Shown here one piece after another: positions 8,616 to 18,954 of a stretch of DNA of 64,000 bases (position 1 is its first letter; every line of letters begins with the position of its first letter). The stretch is from Emticicia sp040253585. Lineage in GTDB: Bacteria > Bacteroidota > Bacteroidia > Cytophagales > Spirosomataceae. The notes below the pieces were generated by a model, which worked only from the letters and a program-made list of their open reading frames with translations, was not told the DNA's origin and made no database searches. The DNA is taken from NCBI RefSeq assembly GCF_040253585.1, contig NZ_JBELAU010000004.1, positions 310,001 through 374,000 of the forward strand, read 5' to 3'. Made by a program: the position numbers and the translations under genes.

Positions 8616-11009
8616 ATGATACGCAATTACCTAAAAATCGCCTTCCGAAACCTTCAAAAAAACAAGGTTTACTCATTCATCAATATTTTCGGGCTTTCGG
8701 TAGGCATGGCCGTGGCTATGCTGATTGGTCTGTGGATTTTTGATGAATTTTCTGCCAATAAGCACCACAAAAACTATGAAACCATTTATCAAGTCAGGAT
8801 GAACCAAACTTTTGATGGACATCGTGGTTCGCAACAGGCATTGCCTTATCCGATAGGTGAAGAATTGAAAAATAAATATCCTGATTTTCAGTCAGTTGTG
8901 ATGTGCGATTGGGGCGGCAACCGCTCATTGGTAGTGGGTAATCAGAAATTTCTTAAAAACGGACATTATATTGGCGAAGAAGCCATTGATATGTTTTCGT
9001 TGAAAGTATTGAGTGGGGATAAAAATCCATTAAAAGAACCTTATTCAATTGTGTTGACAGATGAAACCGCCCAAGCAATCTTTGGAAAACAAGACCCCAT
9101 TGGTAAAACCCTCAGAATGGGGAACTCGGTGGATTTAAAAGTAACCGCCATCGTTGAAAAACAACCTAAAAACGCCACTTTACAATTCGATTATTTATTG
9201 CCTTGGGCATTGCAGGAAAAACAAAATCCTGACTATATCAAACGCACCTCAACCGAATGGGGAAATAACTCTTTTCAGGCTTATGTACAACTAAAAGAGG
9301 GGGTGACGCCTGAAAAAACCAATGCGAAAGTTAAAAATATAGTTCTGAGTCATTTTGTTGGTGATAAATTGATGGAAAATACCATAAAACCAGAGGTTTT
9401 TATTCATCCAATGGCAAAATGGCGTTTGTATAATGAATTTGAAAATGGACAAAATTCAGGCGGTTTCATTAAATATGTAAAGCTTTTTGGGATTTTTGGT
9501 ATTTTCGTTTTGGTCATTGCTTGCATCAATTTCATGAATCTCAGCACTGCTCGTTCTGAAAAAAGAGCGAAAGAAGTAGGAGTTCGTAAAGCTGTTGGTT
9601 CGGCACGAGAGCAGCTCATCGGGCAGTTTTTGAGCGAGTCGCTTCTGATTGCATTTTTTGCCCTAATCTTAGCATTGATTATCGTGCTTATATCACTACC
9701 ATCGTTCAATACACTCACCGAAAAATTGATAACGCTGCAATTTGGGAATCCAATTTTTTGGGGAATTATACTTGTTTTTACGCTATTTACAGGGCTTTTA
9801 GCAGGAAGTTACCCTGCCTTATATTTGTCTTCGTTCAATCCAGTGAAAATTCTTAAAGGCGGTGTTCATGTTGGCAAAAGTGCTTCTTTGCCTCGTAAAA
9901 TCTTAGTTGTGATACAATTTACCTTTTCGATTGTGCTAATGATAGGTACAATTATCATTTATCAGCAAGTTCAACATGGCAAAAATCGTCCGATAGGATT
10001 TAATAGCAAAAGCCTTATTTCGGTGGATGCTTCGCAAGGCTTGACCAAAAACTTTGAACCGCTCCGCAATGAATTGTTGGCTTCTGGAATGGTTTCTTCG
10101 ATTTCTAAATCAAACTCACCGCCTACGCAAATATGGAGCAATAATAATGGTTGGGAATGGAAAAACTCAACTCCCGAAGACAAAGGAGCAATTTTTAATA
10201 CCATTGCTACAACTTACGATTATACCCAAACGATGGGCATAAAACTCAAAGAAGGACGAGATTTTTCTAAAGATTTTAGTACCGATTCGATAGGTGTCAT
10301 TTTGAATGAAGCCGCAGTTAAACGCATGGGCTTGAAAAATCCTGTGGGAGAATTAGTGAAATGGAATGGCCAAGAGCGTAGAATCGTCGGAGTTATTCCA
10401 AATATCAACATGGAGTCGCCTTTTCAAGCTATTTCGCCTCTAACAATCATTTTCGACAAAGATTGGGTCAATATTTTGTGCATACGAATCAATCCAAACG
10501 TTTCGGCTTCAGAAGCAATTGCCAAGATTACGCCTATTTTCGATAAGTATAACCCAGGTTATCCTTTCGATTATAAATTTGCCGATACCGAATATTCTAA
10601 AAAATTTAATTACGAAGAACTCATCGGCAATCTCTCATTAATTGTATCTATTCTCGCCATTTTTATTTCGTGTTTAGGCTTATTTGGCTTGGCTTCATTT
10701 ATGGCCGAACAACGCACCAAAGAAATAGGTATCCGAAAAGTCTTGGGTGCATCGGTTACTAATCTTTGGGGATTATTATCACAAGATTTTGTAAAATTAG
10801 TTGTTTTTTCTTGCCTAATAGCCTCACCAATAGCCTATTATGGCATGAGTCAGTGGTTAGAAAACTATAAAGAGTATAAGATTGATATTGGCTTTGGAGT
10901 GTTTTTGTTGGTACTCTTATTATCGCTGGTCATAACGCTACTAACAGTGAGCTACCAAGCCATAAAAGCGGCTTTAATGAACCCAGTGAAATCGTTGAAA
11001 ACGGAATAA
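8616..11009 (+). CDS. ABC transporter permease, FtsX/MacB type (permease 4)
   Basis: A 797-aa member of the SEKRAKEVG subgroup. The N-terminal helix is GLSVGMAVAMLIGLWIF. The first coupling loop KRAKEVGVRKAVGS is near residue 317 and the second EQRTKEIGIRKVLGAS near 700. The ending is AALMNPVKSLKTE. The last periplasm-facing turn before the final helix (ENYKEYKIDIGFGV) departs from the YTYRTEISWW seen in permeases 2, 3 and 8. A small unknown gene follows after 34 bp and is probably co-transcribed. Start chosen by the shared AAAATTATGATACGC context. Confidence 0.95.
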   Translation: MIRNYLKIAFRNLQKNKVYSFINIFGLSVGMAVAMLIGLWIFDEFSANKHHKNYETIYQVRMNQTFDGHRGSQQALPYPIGEELKNKYPDFQSVVMCDWGGNRSLVVGNQKFLKNGHYIGEEAIDMFSLKVLSGDKNPLKEPYSIVLTDETAQAIFGKQDPIGKTLRMGNSVDLKVTAIVEKQPKNATLQFDYLLPWALQEKQNPDYIKRTSTEWGNNSFQAYVQLKEGVTPEKTNAKVKNIVLSHFVGDKLMENTIKPEVFIHPMAKWRLYNEFENGQNSGGFIKYVKLFGIFGIFVLVIACINFMNLSTARSEKRAKEVGVRKAVGSAREQLIGQFLSESLLIAFFALILALIIVLISLPSFNTLTEKLITLQFGNPIFWGIILVFTLFTGLLAGSYPALYLSSFNPVKILKGGVHVGKSASLPRKILVVIQFTFSIVLMIGTIIIYQQVQHGKNRPIGFNSKSLISVDASQGLTKNFEPLRNELLASGMVSSISKSNSPPTQIWSNNNGWEWKNSTPEDKGAIFNTIATTYDYTQTMGIKLKEGRDFSKDFSTDSIGVILNEAAVKRMGLKNPVGELVKWNGQERRIVGVIPNINMESPFQAISPLTIIFDKDWVNILCIRINPNVSASEAIAKITPIFDKYNPGYPFDYKFADTEYSKKFNYEELIGNLSLIVSILAIFISCLGLFGLASFMAEQRTKEIGIRKVLGASVTNLWGLLSQDFVKLVVFSCLIASPIAYYGMSQWLENYKEYKIDIGFGVFLLVLLLSLVITLLTVSYQAIKAALMNPVKSLKTE

Positions 11010-11043
11010 TTATTTGTAAGAAACCATCTAAACCTATTCAATT

Positions 11044-11337
11044 ATGGCACATATAGCAATTCCGCTTCCGATGGGAAACGGCAAACAAGAAGTAGAAATT
11101 GAAGTAACCATCAATGGCGAACGCCAACAGCTACATTATAAAGTAGAACTTTTTTATTGGGCCGATTGCGAAGTTCCGACCATCGACCGTGCGGAGTGCA
11201 TTCGTCAGATGCTTTCAAACTACGACCAAGACTGGACGCTCTATTACATTGGTTCTCCTACCGAAACCTTTGTGCCAATCACCTTCGTGAAAAAAGACGA
11301 TTGGGTCAGACAAAAAGAAATGATGCAGTTTGCTTAG
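11044..11337 (+). CDS. Hypothetical protein, 97 aa
   Basis: A 97-residue soluble protein with no signal peptide or membrane helix. I do not recognise the family. Visible traits: an N-terminal beta-rich half (QEVEIEVTINGERQQLHYKV), a cluster of acidic and aromatic residues (ELFYWADCEVP, NYDQDWTLYYIG), and a C-terminal VKKDDWVRQKEMM segment. It sits 34 bp after permease 4 and 101 bp before permease 5, on the same strand. Its codon use resembles the neighbours, so it is likely a real gene and not noise. It may be a cytoplasmic accessory of the array or a passenger; nothing in the sequence decides. Confidence 0.65.
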   Translation: MAHIAIPLPMGNGKQEVEIEVTINGERQQLHYKVELFYWADCEVPTIDRAECIRQMLSNYDQDWTLYYIGSPTETFVPITFVKKDDWVRQKEMMQFA

Positions 11338-11385
11338 GTAGGCGAATGCCACTTTCTCAAATAGAAGAGTTTGATTTTGTTGTTG

Positions 11386-11411
11386 GTTACTGAAAAAACT
11401 CAACCAGTAAC
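11386..11411. repeat. Short GTTACTG/CAGTAAC inverted repeat (gap before permease 5)
   Basis: A 7-bp perfect stem (11386-11392 with 11405-11411), a shortened version of the GTTACTGG gap hairpin. It is followed by the usual AATCACAAAATTATG start context. Confidence 0.5.
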
Positions 11412-11438
11412 TACTAACTAATCATAAATCACAAAATT

Positions 11439-13874
11439 ATGATACGCAATTACTTAAAAATCGCTTGGAGAAATCTCCTCAAAAACAAACTGTATAGCTT
11501 CATCAATATTTTTGGTCTGGCTATTGGGCTTACTTGTTTTTTATTGATAACCCTCTATGTTGTTGACGAACTCAGCTACGACCGACAGTTTAAAGATGCC
11601 GAACGAATCTATCGGATAAATTCTGATATTAAGTTTGGTGGAGCTGAACAACGAATGGCCGTGAGTTCTGACCCGTTTGGTGCTACACTCAAAAAAGATT
11701 ATGCTGAAGTCGAGCAGTACGTTCGTCTTTATTCCAATAATAGCCGTCGATTTATCAAAAAAGGAAGTGAGTTTTTGGTCGAAAATAATTGCCTTCATGC
11801 CGACTCAACGCTTTTAGATGTTTTTCCACTGAATATCCTGGAAGGAGATTCAAAGAAAGTTTTAGTCGAACCTAACACTCTTATTATCAGTCAAACGGCC
11901 GCACAAAAGTACTTTGGCAATGCCTCAGCTCTGGGCAAAACGCTTACAATAGGTCTGCAAAATCCTGTCGAATATAAAGTCACGGCGGTTTATGAAGATA
12001 TGCCCACCAACGCCCATTTTCAGACTGATATGTTTTTTCCGTTTAAGAATATCAACGATTATAAGTTCGATAATTTCTTGAGTCATAATTTTTATACGTA
12101 TATCAAACTCCGAGAAGGTGTTGATTATAAGCAATTTGAAAAGAAGTTCGATGTAGTTGTGGATAAATACATTTTGCCACAAGCGAAGACTTTCATGGAT
12201 ATCAAAAACATGGATGATTTTAGAAAAGGAGGCAATTATCTCAAATATTCACTCACACCATTGTTGGATATTCACCTAAAATCTGACCGAATTTATGAAA
12301 TAAGCCCTAACAGCGATATTCAATATGTTTATATTTTTTCGGTGGTGGCTTTGTTTTTATTGCTCATTGCGTGTATCAATTTCATGAATCTCAGTACGGC
12401 TCGCTCTGCCAATCGTGCCAAAGAAGTGGGCATTCGTAAAGTGATGGGAACCCAACGCAATAGTCTTATCATGCAGTTCATGTCAGAGTCGGTGCTGACG
12501 AGCTATTTGGCTTTTGTAATATCGTTAGTAATTACAATTTTGCTGATTCCGTATTTTAATGAAATCGCAGGAAAACAATTTACTACTCAATCGCTTTTTC
12601 AGCCGCAGTATTTGCCGTTTTTAGTGCTTTTACCTTTGGTTGTGGGTGTTTTAGCGGGTTATTATCCTTCCTTTTTCTTATCATCATTTCGCCCGATTGA
12701 GGTCTTAAAAAGTAAACTCAATGCTAATTTTCGCCGTTCAAATTTCCGAAATACCTTAGTTACCTTTCAGTTTGTTACGTCGTTGGTTTTAGTTATTTCA
12801 ACTTTTATCATTTACCGCCAACTTAATTATATTCAACATAAAAATTTAGGTTTCTCGAAAGACCAAATCTTGGTTGTAACGGGAACTTCGTCGCTGCGAG
12901 ACAACAACAATGTTTTTAAAGAAGAAGTAAAGAAAATGGCGGGAGTTAAAAATGCCACTTTTGCTGGTTTCCTACCAGTGGCCAACTCTTCGAGAAGCGA
13001 TAATACTTTTTCGACCGAGGCGGTTTTTAACACCCAAAATAGCTTCAATATGCAAGCTTGGGAAATTGACGAAGATTATATTCCGACACTCAATATGGAG
13101 GTATCAAAAGGCAGAAACTTCTCGAAAGCATTCAGCACCGACTCTTCGGCTATTATTCTGAACGAACAAGCAGCCAAACTAATTGGCTTTGACGACCCAA
13201 TCGGAAAAAAACTATACATCAATAATGGCAATCCGAATGATGTTGGGGCTCTGACTATTGTAGGCATTGTCAAGAATTTTCATTACTCATCTATGCGTGA
13301 GGCGGTTGGGCCTTTGTGTTTCCTTTATGGCAGAAGTGCGTGGGCAACGGCATTTAAAATAAATACCGAAGAGCCACAAAATCTTGTAAAACAAATAGAA
13401 GCGAAATGGAAGGTTTTTGCTCCAGAAATGCCTTTTAACTACCATTTTATGAACGAATCATTCGATGAAATGTATCGAGCCGAACAACGGATTGGTCAAA
13501 TCTCTTTGATTTTTGCGGGGCTTACGGTCTTGATAGCTTGCTTGGGTTTATTCGGACTCATCACCTACATTGCCGAGCAACGCACCAAAGAAATCGGTGT
13601 CAGAAAAGTGCTTGGAGCGAGTATTTGGAGCATCGTTCGACTACTTTCAACAGACTTTCTAAAATTGGTTTGTTTGGCCTTTGTGATAGCGTCACCATTG
13701 GCGTATTATGCCATGAATACTTGGCTAAAAGACTTTGCATTCAGGACTGATATATCGTTGTGGGTTTTTGTGATAGCAGGTATAGCTACTTTGTTAATTG
13801 CTTTATTAACAGTGAGTTACCAGGCAATAAAAGCTGCTTTGATGAACCCTGTTAAATCATTGAAAACGGAATAG
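11439..13874 (+). CDS. ABC transporter permease, FtsX/MacB type (permease 5)
   Basis: An 811-aa permease of a second subgroup, with N-terminal helix GLAIGLTCFLLITLYVVDELSYD resembling those at 16494 and 21404. The first coupling loop NRAKEVGIRKVMGT is near residue 326 (NRAKEV instead of KRAKEV) and the second EQRTKEIGVRKVLGAS near 714. The C-terminal end is AALMNPVKSLKTE. The start ATGATACGCAATTACTTAAAAAT is the same string as at 36090. The two periplasmic cores are more divergent from permeases 2-4 than the membrane parts are, as expected if they determine partner or substrate. Confidence 0.95.
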   Translation: MIRNYLKIAWRNLLKNKLYSFINIFGLAIGLTCFLLITLYVVDELSYDRQFKDAERIYRINSDIKFGGAEQRMAVSSDPFGATLKKDYAEVEQYVRLYSNNSRRFIKKGSEFLVENNCLHADSTLLDVFPLNILEGDSKKVLVEPNTLIISQTAAQKYFGNASALGKTLTIGLQNPVEYKVTAVYEDMPTNAHFQTDMFFPFKNINDYKFDNFLSHNFYTYIKLREGVDYKQFEKKFDVVVDKYILPQAKTFMDIKNMDDFRKGGNYLKYSLTPLLDIHLKSDRIYEISPNSDIQYVYIFSVVALFLLLIACINFMNLSTARSANRAKEVGIRKVMGTQRNSLIMQFMSESVLTSYLAFVISLVITILLIPYFNEIAGKQFTTQSLFQPQYLPFLVLLPLVVGVLAGYYPSFFLSSFRPIEVLKSKLNANFRRSNFRNTLVTFQFVTSLVLVISTFIIYRQLNYIQHKNLGFSKDQILVVTGTSSLRDNNNVFKEEVKKMAGVKNATFAGFLPVANSSRSDNTFSTEAVFNTQNSFNMQAWEIDEDYIPTLNMEVSKGRNFSKAFSTDSSAIILNEQAAKLIGFDDPIGKKLYINNGNPNDVGALTIVGIVKNFHYSSMREAVGPLCFLYGRSAWATAFKINTEEPQNLVKQIEAKWKVFAPEMPFNYHFMNESFDEMYRAEQRIGQISLIFAGLTVLIACLGLFGLITYIAEQRTKEIGVRKVLGASIWSIVRLLSTDFLKLVCLAFVIASPLAYYAMNTWLKDFAFRTDISLWVFVIAGIATLLIALLTVSYQAIKAALMNPVKSLKTE

Positions 13875-13891
13875 AAAATAGTTAATTGATT

Positions 13892-13940
13892 GATTAGTTA
13901 CTGGAAATTGGTTTAAAATACCAGTTTCCAGTAATCAGTC
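13892..13940. repeat. GTTACTGG-family intergenic inverted repeat (gap permease 5/6)
   Basis: TTACTGGAAA pairs with TTTCCAGTAA (10 bp perfect), flanked by weaker pairing (GATTAG with CAGTC). Same gap family as at 16405 and 18897; no T-tract. Confidence 0.7.
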
Positions 13941-13955
13941 ACAAATCACAAAATT

Positions 13956-16397
13956 ATGTTACGCAATTACTTTAAAATCGCTTGGAGAAACCTCCTCAAA
14001 AACAAAACATTCAGTTCGATAAATGTTATCGGATTGGCAGTGAGTATGTCGGTATGTTTATTGATTTTATCAATCATAGCTGACCAGAAAAGCTACGACC
14101 AATTTCATGTAAATAAAGACCGAATCTATCGGGTTATAACTACGGGCAAAAACAACAACGATTTTAAGGGTACGGCTTCATCGGCTTTACCATTGGGTGA
14201 AGAGTTACGGAAAAGCTATACTGGTATAGAGGCTTCGGCAAGTTTGGCCAGAAACATTGGCGGAGATATTTTCTACAACGACAAGATAGCTTCGGGCGGA
14301 GGATATTTTGCCGATGGAAATTTACTGAAAATCTTAGATTTCAAACTCATTGAAGGCGATGCCAAGACTGCTTTAGATAATCCTCGTTCGTTGGTTATCA
14401 GTCAAGAACTTGCTTCTCAACTTTTTTATAATGAAAATCCTGTTGGGAAAACTGTAAAATTTAAAAACACAGATTTGAGTCCGACAGGTGTTGATAATGG
14501 AAATCGAGAAACCGAATATGGCCTTTTTACGATTACTGGTGTGATGAAGCCAAACGAAGGTAAAACGCATTTACCCTTCAAAATATTGGCCTCGCTTAGT
14601 ACGCTCCCCACACTTTCTAAAGATTCACTCGTGAATTATTCGCCCAATGATTGGAATAATGTTTGGTCGAATTATACCTACGTTTTGATGCAAAAAGGAA
14701 AAACAGAGGCCGATTTGCAACAAATTTTAGATAAAGTATCGGATAAATATTTTCCGAAAGGAGAATACAATCAGTATGCCTTTAAAGCTCAAGCTCTTAC
14801 CCAAATTACACCGAGCAACCCTATCGGCAACGAAACTCACACGGCTGTTCCTGAAGTCGTACTTTGGGTTTTGGGAATCTTGTGTTTGATTGTCATGTTG
14901 TCGGCTTGTTTGAATTATACCAATCTTTCGGTGGCAAGGTCGTTGACTCGTGCTAAAGAAGTAGGTGTGCGAAAAGTGTCGGGTGCTACTCGAAGCCAAA
15001 TTTTTGGACAATTTATTGCTGAATCGGTGCTGATTTCATTGGTTTCGTTGGTGTTTTCGATTTTCATCTTGTTTGTTTTGCAATCACTTTTCACAAACTT
15101 AGCTTTCAATAAATACCTAAATATCACCTTCACGCAAAACATTTCTTTATACCTGCTTTTCATTGGTTTTAGTATTGTGGTTGGCATTGTTGCGGGTGTT
15201 TTACCATCGGTTTATATTTCGGCTTTTAATCCAATTCAGATTCTGAAAAACTTCGGAGGAGTGAAAATTTTCAAACGCCTCACCATACGCAAGGCTTTAT
15301 TGGTCGTACAATTTTCGGTTTCGTTGATTTTTATTATTTCAACCTCACTTATCTATCTGCAAACCGACCATATTTTCAATTTTGACTACGGATTTAATAA
15401 AGAAAATGTAGTAAACGTAACTTTATACAAACAAGAAAATTATAAGCGTTTTGCTCAAGAAATCTCTACGAATAAAGACATTACGGCGGTTTCGGCGTGT
15501 ATGTATCTACCCGCCACTGGCACTCAGAATGGCACGGTAATCAAGAAAGCCGATAACCCAAAAGATAGTTTGCAAACTACCTTTATTGACATTGATGCCA
15601 AATGTTTAGATGTGTGGGGTTTGAAGTTAGTTGCGGGCAAAAACCTCCCCGAAATTCCGAGTGAAAACGGTGAAAAATATGCCCTTATTAACGAAAAAAT
15701 GGTAAAAAACTTTAAGCTCGGAACTCCACAACAGGCAGTTGGGCAGAAGGTTTTGATAGGAAAAAGCAACATCGAAATTGTGGGCGTAGTAAAAGATTTT
15801 CAGTTTTTGAATGTCATGTTAGATATTGAGCCATTGGTGCTTCGCAATCGTCAAGCAGAGTTTAATTATGCTACAATCAGAATCAACGGAAAAAATCAAG
15901 GAGAAACGCTCAAGTTTCTTCAAGAGTCATGGAAAAAAGTAAACCCTATGACAAGATTTGAATATGAGTTTTTCGACCAAGAACTACTACTTGTTCATAT
16001 AATGTTTAGCAACATTGCCAATGTTTTAGGATTCATTGCTTTTTTAGCGGTTTTTATTTCGTGTTTGGGCTTATTGGGAATGGCTACTTACACGGCAGAA
16101 ACTCGCAGAAAAGAAATTGGTATCCGCAAAGTTTTGGGTTCGGGTGCTTTCCAGATAATTATGTTATTATCGAAAAATTACATTATTCTGATTGGCATTG
16201 CCGTAGTTATTGCTACGCCATTGGCCTATTTTATCAATAGTTTTTGGCTCGAATTCTTTGTTTCAAGAGTCTCTGTAAGTCCTGCGGTATTGCTATTTAG
16301 TGTCTTTACTTTGTTGATAATTAGCTTCTTAACAGTTTTATCGCAGTCGTGGAGAGCAGCAAAAGTGAATCCTGTGGAGTCTTTAAAAAGTGAATAA
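13956..16397 (+). CDS. ABC transporter permease, FtsX/MacB type (permease 6)
   Basis: An 813-aa permease, one of the more divergent copies. The first FtsX domain reads CLNYTNLSVARSLTRAKEVGVRKVSGA (coupling loop near residue 332). The second has AETRRKEIGIRKVLGSG near 716, with AET in place of AEQ and GSG in place of GAS. The ending is RAAKVNPVESLKSE, so both the ALM and the K of NPVKS are altered. This first-domain style (YTNL...ARSL) recurs at 36090, which suggests the two share an ancestor even though they are 22 kb apart. It starts with ATGTTACGCAATTAC, one base different from the common start string. Confidence 0.94.
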   Translation: MLRNYFKIAWRNLLKNKTFSSINVIGLAVSMSVCLLILSIIADQKSYDQFHVNKDRIYRVITTGKNNNDFKGTASSALPLGEELRKSYTGIEASASLARNIGGDIFYNDKIASGGGYFADGNLLKILDFKLIEGDAKTALDNPRSLVISQELASQLFYNENPVGKTVKFKNTDLSPTGVDNGNRETEYGLFTITGVMKPNEGKTHLPFKILASLSTLPTLSKDSLVNYSPNDWNNVWSNYTYVLMQKGKTEADLQQILDKVSDKYFPKGEYNQYAFKAQALTQITPSNPIGNETHTAVPEVVLWVLGILCLIVMLSACLNYTNLSVARSLTRAKEVGVRKVSGATRSQIFGQFIAESVLISLVSLVFSIFILFVLQSLFTNLAFNKYLNITFTQNISLYLLFIGFSIVVGIVAGVLPSVYISAFNPIQILKNFGGVKIFKRLTIRKALLVVQFSVSLIFIISTSLIYLQTDHIFNFDYGFNKENVVNVTLYKQENYKRFAQEISTNKDITAVSACMYLPATGTQNGTVIKKADNPKDSLQTTFIDIDAKCLDVWGLKLVAGKNLPEIPSENGEKYALINEKMVKNFKLGTPQQAVGQKVLIGKSNIEIVGVVKDFQFLNVMLDIEPLVLRNRQAEFNYATIRINGKNQGETLKFLQESWKKVNPMTRFEYEFFDQELLLVHIMFSNIANVLGFIAFLAVFISCLGLLGMATYTAETRRKEIGIRKVLGSGAFQIIMLLSKNYIILIGIAVVIATPLAYFINSFWLEFFVSRVSVSPAVLLFSVFTLLIISFLTVLSQSWRAAKVNPVESLKSE

Positions 16398-16404
16398 TAA
16401 AATA

Positions 16405-16480
16405 GTGATTGGTTACTGGGAAATTGGTAATTGGTTCAAAATACTCATTCCTAATAACCAGTTTCCCAGTAACCAATCAC
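16405..16480. repeat. Perfect 19-bp-arm inverted repeat (gap permease 6/7)
   Basis: The left arm GTGATTGGTTACTGGGAAA (16405-16423) is exactly complementary to the right arm at 16462-16480. The internal sequence carries further partial pairing (TTGGTAATTGGTT with AATAACCAG). This is the best preserved member of the gap family. No T-tract follows; the permease start lies 14 bp further on. Confidence 0.85.
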
Positions 16481-16493
16481 AAACACAAAAATT

Positions 16494-18875
16494 ATGATAC
16501 GAAACTATTTCAAAATCGCATTTAGGAGTTTAGTTGGCAATAAACTCTATTCAGTTATCAACATACTGGGGCTGAGTCTTGGCTTGGCGGTGTGCTTGCT
16601 CATAACGCTTTATGTAAAAGATGAGCTGAGTTATGACCAATTTCAAAGCCGAAAGCACGAAATCTATCGTTTGGTTTCGGATGAAATTTCACCATCGGGC
16701 GAAATACACAAAATGGGTATTTCGGGCATGGTGCAAGGGGCAACTTTTAAACGTCAAGTTCCCGAAATCGAAAACTTAGTACGCATTCAAGGCGAACGCT
16801 TCAATATCAAGCACAATAATGAAATTTTTACGCAAGAAGCCTCGAAAGTAGATAGTAGTTTTTTTAGTGTTTTCGATGCCGAATTTGTGGAAGGTACACC
16901 ATTCAAGGCATTATCCGACCCTCAATCTATCGTAATTTCAGAAGAGGTTGCCGAGCGTTTTTTTGGAAAAAAGAAAGCTCTCGGAAAAACCTTGGCGATT
17001 GATTACGACAACCGATTCCAAAATTTTACAGTTACGGGTGTTACCAAAAAAATGCCTATTAATTCAACTATTCAGATTGAATTATTAATGCCGCTGCATC
17101 ACGACAAACAGCAAGATGACCAGTGGATTAATTTCTACATGAATACATTTTTCACGATAAAGCCGGGTGCGAATCTTGCGGCTATCGAACAAAAATTTGC
17201 TAAAATCTACGCCGCTGATGCCAAAGAACAAATTGCACAAGCAGCAAAAGAATGGAATTACAAAAGCCAACTTGTCTGGAAATTACAGCCATTTCTTGAC
17301 ATGCACTTGAGTAAAGATTATCAAGCTCAAAATGGCATCAAGAACTCAGGAAATAAACTGTTTTCGTATTTTTTATCGGGTATTGCTTTGTTTATTTTGC
17401 TCATTGCTTGTATCAATTTTGTCAATATTGCCATCTCTCGCTCAATGAAACGAGCCAAAGAAATTGGTGTAAGAAAAGTAATGGGAAGCCAACGCAAGCA
17501 ACTCATTATTCAGTTCCTGACCGAGTCGGCTCTTTTGAGTTTATTGGCATTTGTGGTGGCTCTTATTTTGGTAGTTTTGGCTTTACCAACGTTCAATGCC
17601 CTATCTGATAAAGCACTGTCTTTCAGTTACTTGCTTGATATAAAACTCATCTTACTCTACATCGGTATATTTATCGGTACGGCTTTCATGACGGGTTTTT
17701 ACCCTGCATTGGTATTATCGGGTTTCAAGCCCGTCGAGACACTCTACGGAAGATTCCGATTTGGCGGTAAAAATATCCTTCAAAAATCACTCACTGTGCT
17801 GCAATTTGGCTTGGCTACATTTTTCATTTTACTGACAATCGTGCAATTTAAGCAAGTAAATCTTTTCATGAATCAGAGTTTGGGCTATGACGATAAAAAT
17901 ATCATGATAATTAACGTAGGAGGCTCTGACCACTCGAAAGCCAATGTTTTTATGAGCGAACTCCTCAAAAATCCGAATATCGTAAAGACCGCTCCACGCC
18001 AACAAGGTTTTTGGTTTACGCTATCGACGGTAAACGGCGATAAACAAATGAATCATGCTATGGATTTGGTTGATGGAAGATTTATTGACCTGATGGGACT
18101 AAAAATGGCACAAGGCCGAAATTTTTCATCGGAATTTCCGTCCGATACCGCTTCGGCTATTATTGTGAATGAGGCTTTTGTGAAAGAAGCAGGTTGGAAA
18201 ACTCCGATAGGGCAAACGCTGGCTTTCCATAACAAGAAAAATTATCAAGTTGTGGGAGTGGTTAAAGATTATCATTATTCTTCACTCTACGAAAAAGTGC
18301 GTCCACAAGTGCTTTTGGCCGACCCAAGTCAAGGGGGCTACGGAGCTTTTTACCTTCGACTAACAGGGCAAAATATTCCACAAACGATGGCATATATCAA
18401 AGCAAAATTCAAAGAATCAATGCCAACGAAACCTTATGAATATGAGTTTTTGAGCGAAACCAATGCCAAAAACTATGAAAAAGAAGTAAAAATGAAGCAA
18501 ATAATTGGCTGGTCGGCGTGGATAACCATTTTTATTTCGTGTATTGGTCTGTTCGGACTTTCGGCACTGGCTACCGAGAAACGCTTTAAGGAAATTGGCG
18601 TCAGAAAAGTTTTGGGAGCGAGCGTTAATAATATCGTAGGTTTACTTTCTTTCGACTTTCTGAAACTGATTCTGATAGCTTTTGTAATCGCAGCTCCGAT
18701 AGCCTATTATGTAGCCGAGCAGCTTTTATCAAACTACCCGTACCGCATTACGCAGGGCGTCGATATGTTTTTGATAACCGTTGGCGGATTACTCGTAGTT
18801 GGCTTATTAACAGTGAGTTATCAAGCAATCAAAGCAGCATTGATGAATCCAGTAAACTCTTTGAAAACGGAGTAG
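16494..18875 (+). CDS. ABC transporter permease, FtsX/MacB type (permease 7)
   Basis: A 793-aa permease with N-terminal helix GLSLGLAVCLLITLYVKDELSYD. The first coupling loop KRAKEIGVRKVMGS is near residue 319 in the context FVNIAISRSM. The second is EKRFKEIGVRKVLGAS near 697, with TEKRF replacing the usual AEQRT. The end is AALMNPVNSLKTE, with Asn in place of the conserved Lys of NPVKS. It starts with ATGATACGAAACTA, as does the next permease, whose 5' edge it may have exchanged with. Confidence 0.95.
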   Translation: MIRNYFKIAFRSLVGNKLYSVINILGLSLGLAVCLLITLYVKDELSYDQFQSRKHEIYRLVSDEISPSGEIHKMGISGMVQGATFKRQVPEIENLVRIQGERFNIKHNNEIFTQEASKVDSSFFSVFDAEFVEGTPFKALSDPQSIVISEEVAERFFGKKKALGKTLAIDYDNRFQNFTVTGVTKKMPINSTIQIELLMPLHHDKQQDDQWINFYMNTFFTIKPGANLAAIEQKFAKIYAADAKEQIAQAAKEWNYKSQLVWKLQPFLDMHLSKDYQAQNGIKNSGNKLFSYFLSGIALFILLIACINFVNIAISRSMKRAKEIGVRKVMGSQRKQLIIQFLTESALLSLLAFVVALILVVLALPTFNALSDKALSFSYLLDIKLILLYIGIFIGTAFMTGFYPALVLSGFKPVETLYGRFRFGGKNILQKSLTVLQFGLATFFILLTIVQFKQVNLFMNQSLGYDDKNIMIINVGGSDHSKANVFMSELLKNPNIVKTAPRQQGFWFTLSTVNGDKQMNHAMDLVDGRFIDLMGLKMAQGRNFSSEFPSDTASAIIVNEAFVKEAGWKTPIGQTLAFHNKKNYQVVGVVKDYHYSSLYEKVRPQVLLADPSQGGYGAFYLRLTGQNIPQTMAYIKAKFKESMPTKPYEYEFLSETNAKNYEKEVKMKQIIGWSAWITIFISCIGLFGLSALATEKRFKEIGVRKVLGASVNNIVGLLSFDFLKLILIAFVIAAPIAYYVAEQLLSNYPYRITQGVDMFLITVGGLLVVGLLTVSYQAIKAALMNPVNSLKTE

Positions 18876-18896
18876 AAAATAGTTATTGGTTAATTT

Positions 18897-18933
18897 TTAT
18901 TGGAAATTGGTTTAAAACACCAGTTTCCAATAA
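18897..18933. repeat. Intergenic inverted repeat (gap permease 7/8)
   Basis: TTATTGGAAA (18897-18906) pairs perfectly with TTTCCAATAA (18924-18933). Compared with the sibling at 13892, both arms carry the same compensatory change (ACTGG to ATTGG on the left, CCAGT to CCAAT on the right). This suggests selection for pairing or arm-to-arm conversion. Confidence 0.7.
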
Positions 18934-18954
18934 CCAGTCACAAATCACAAATTT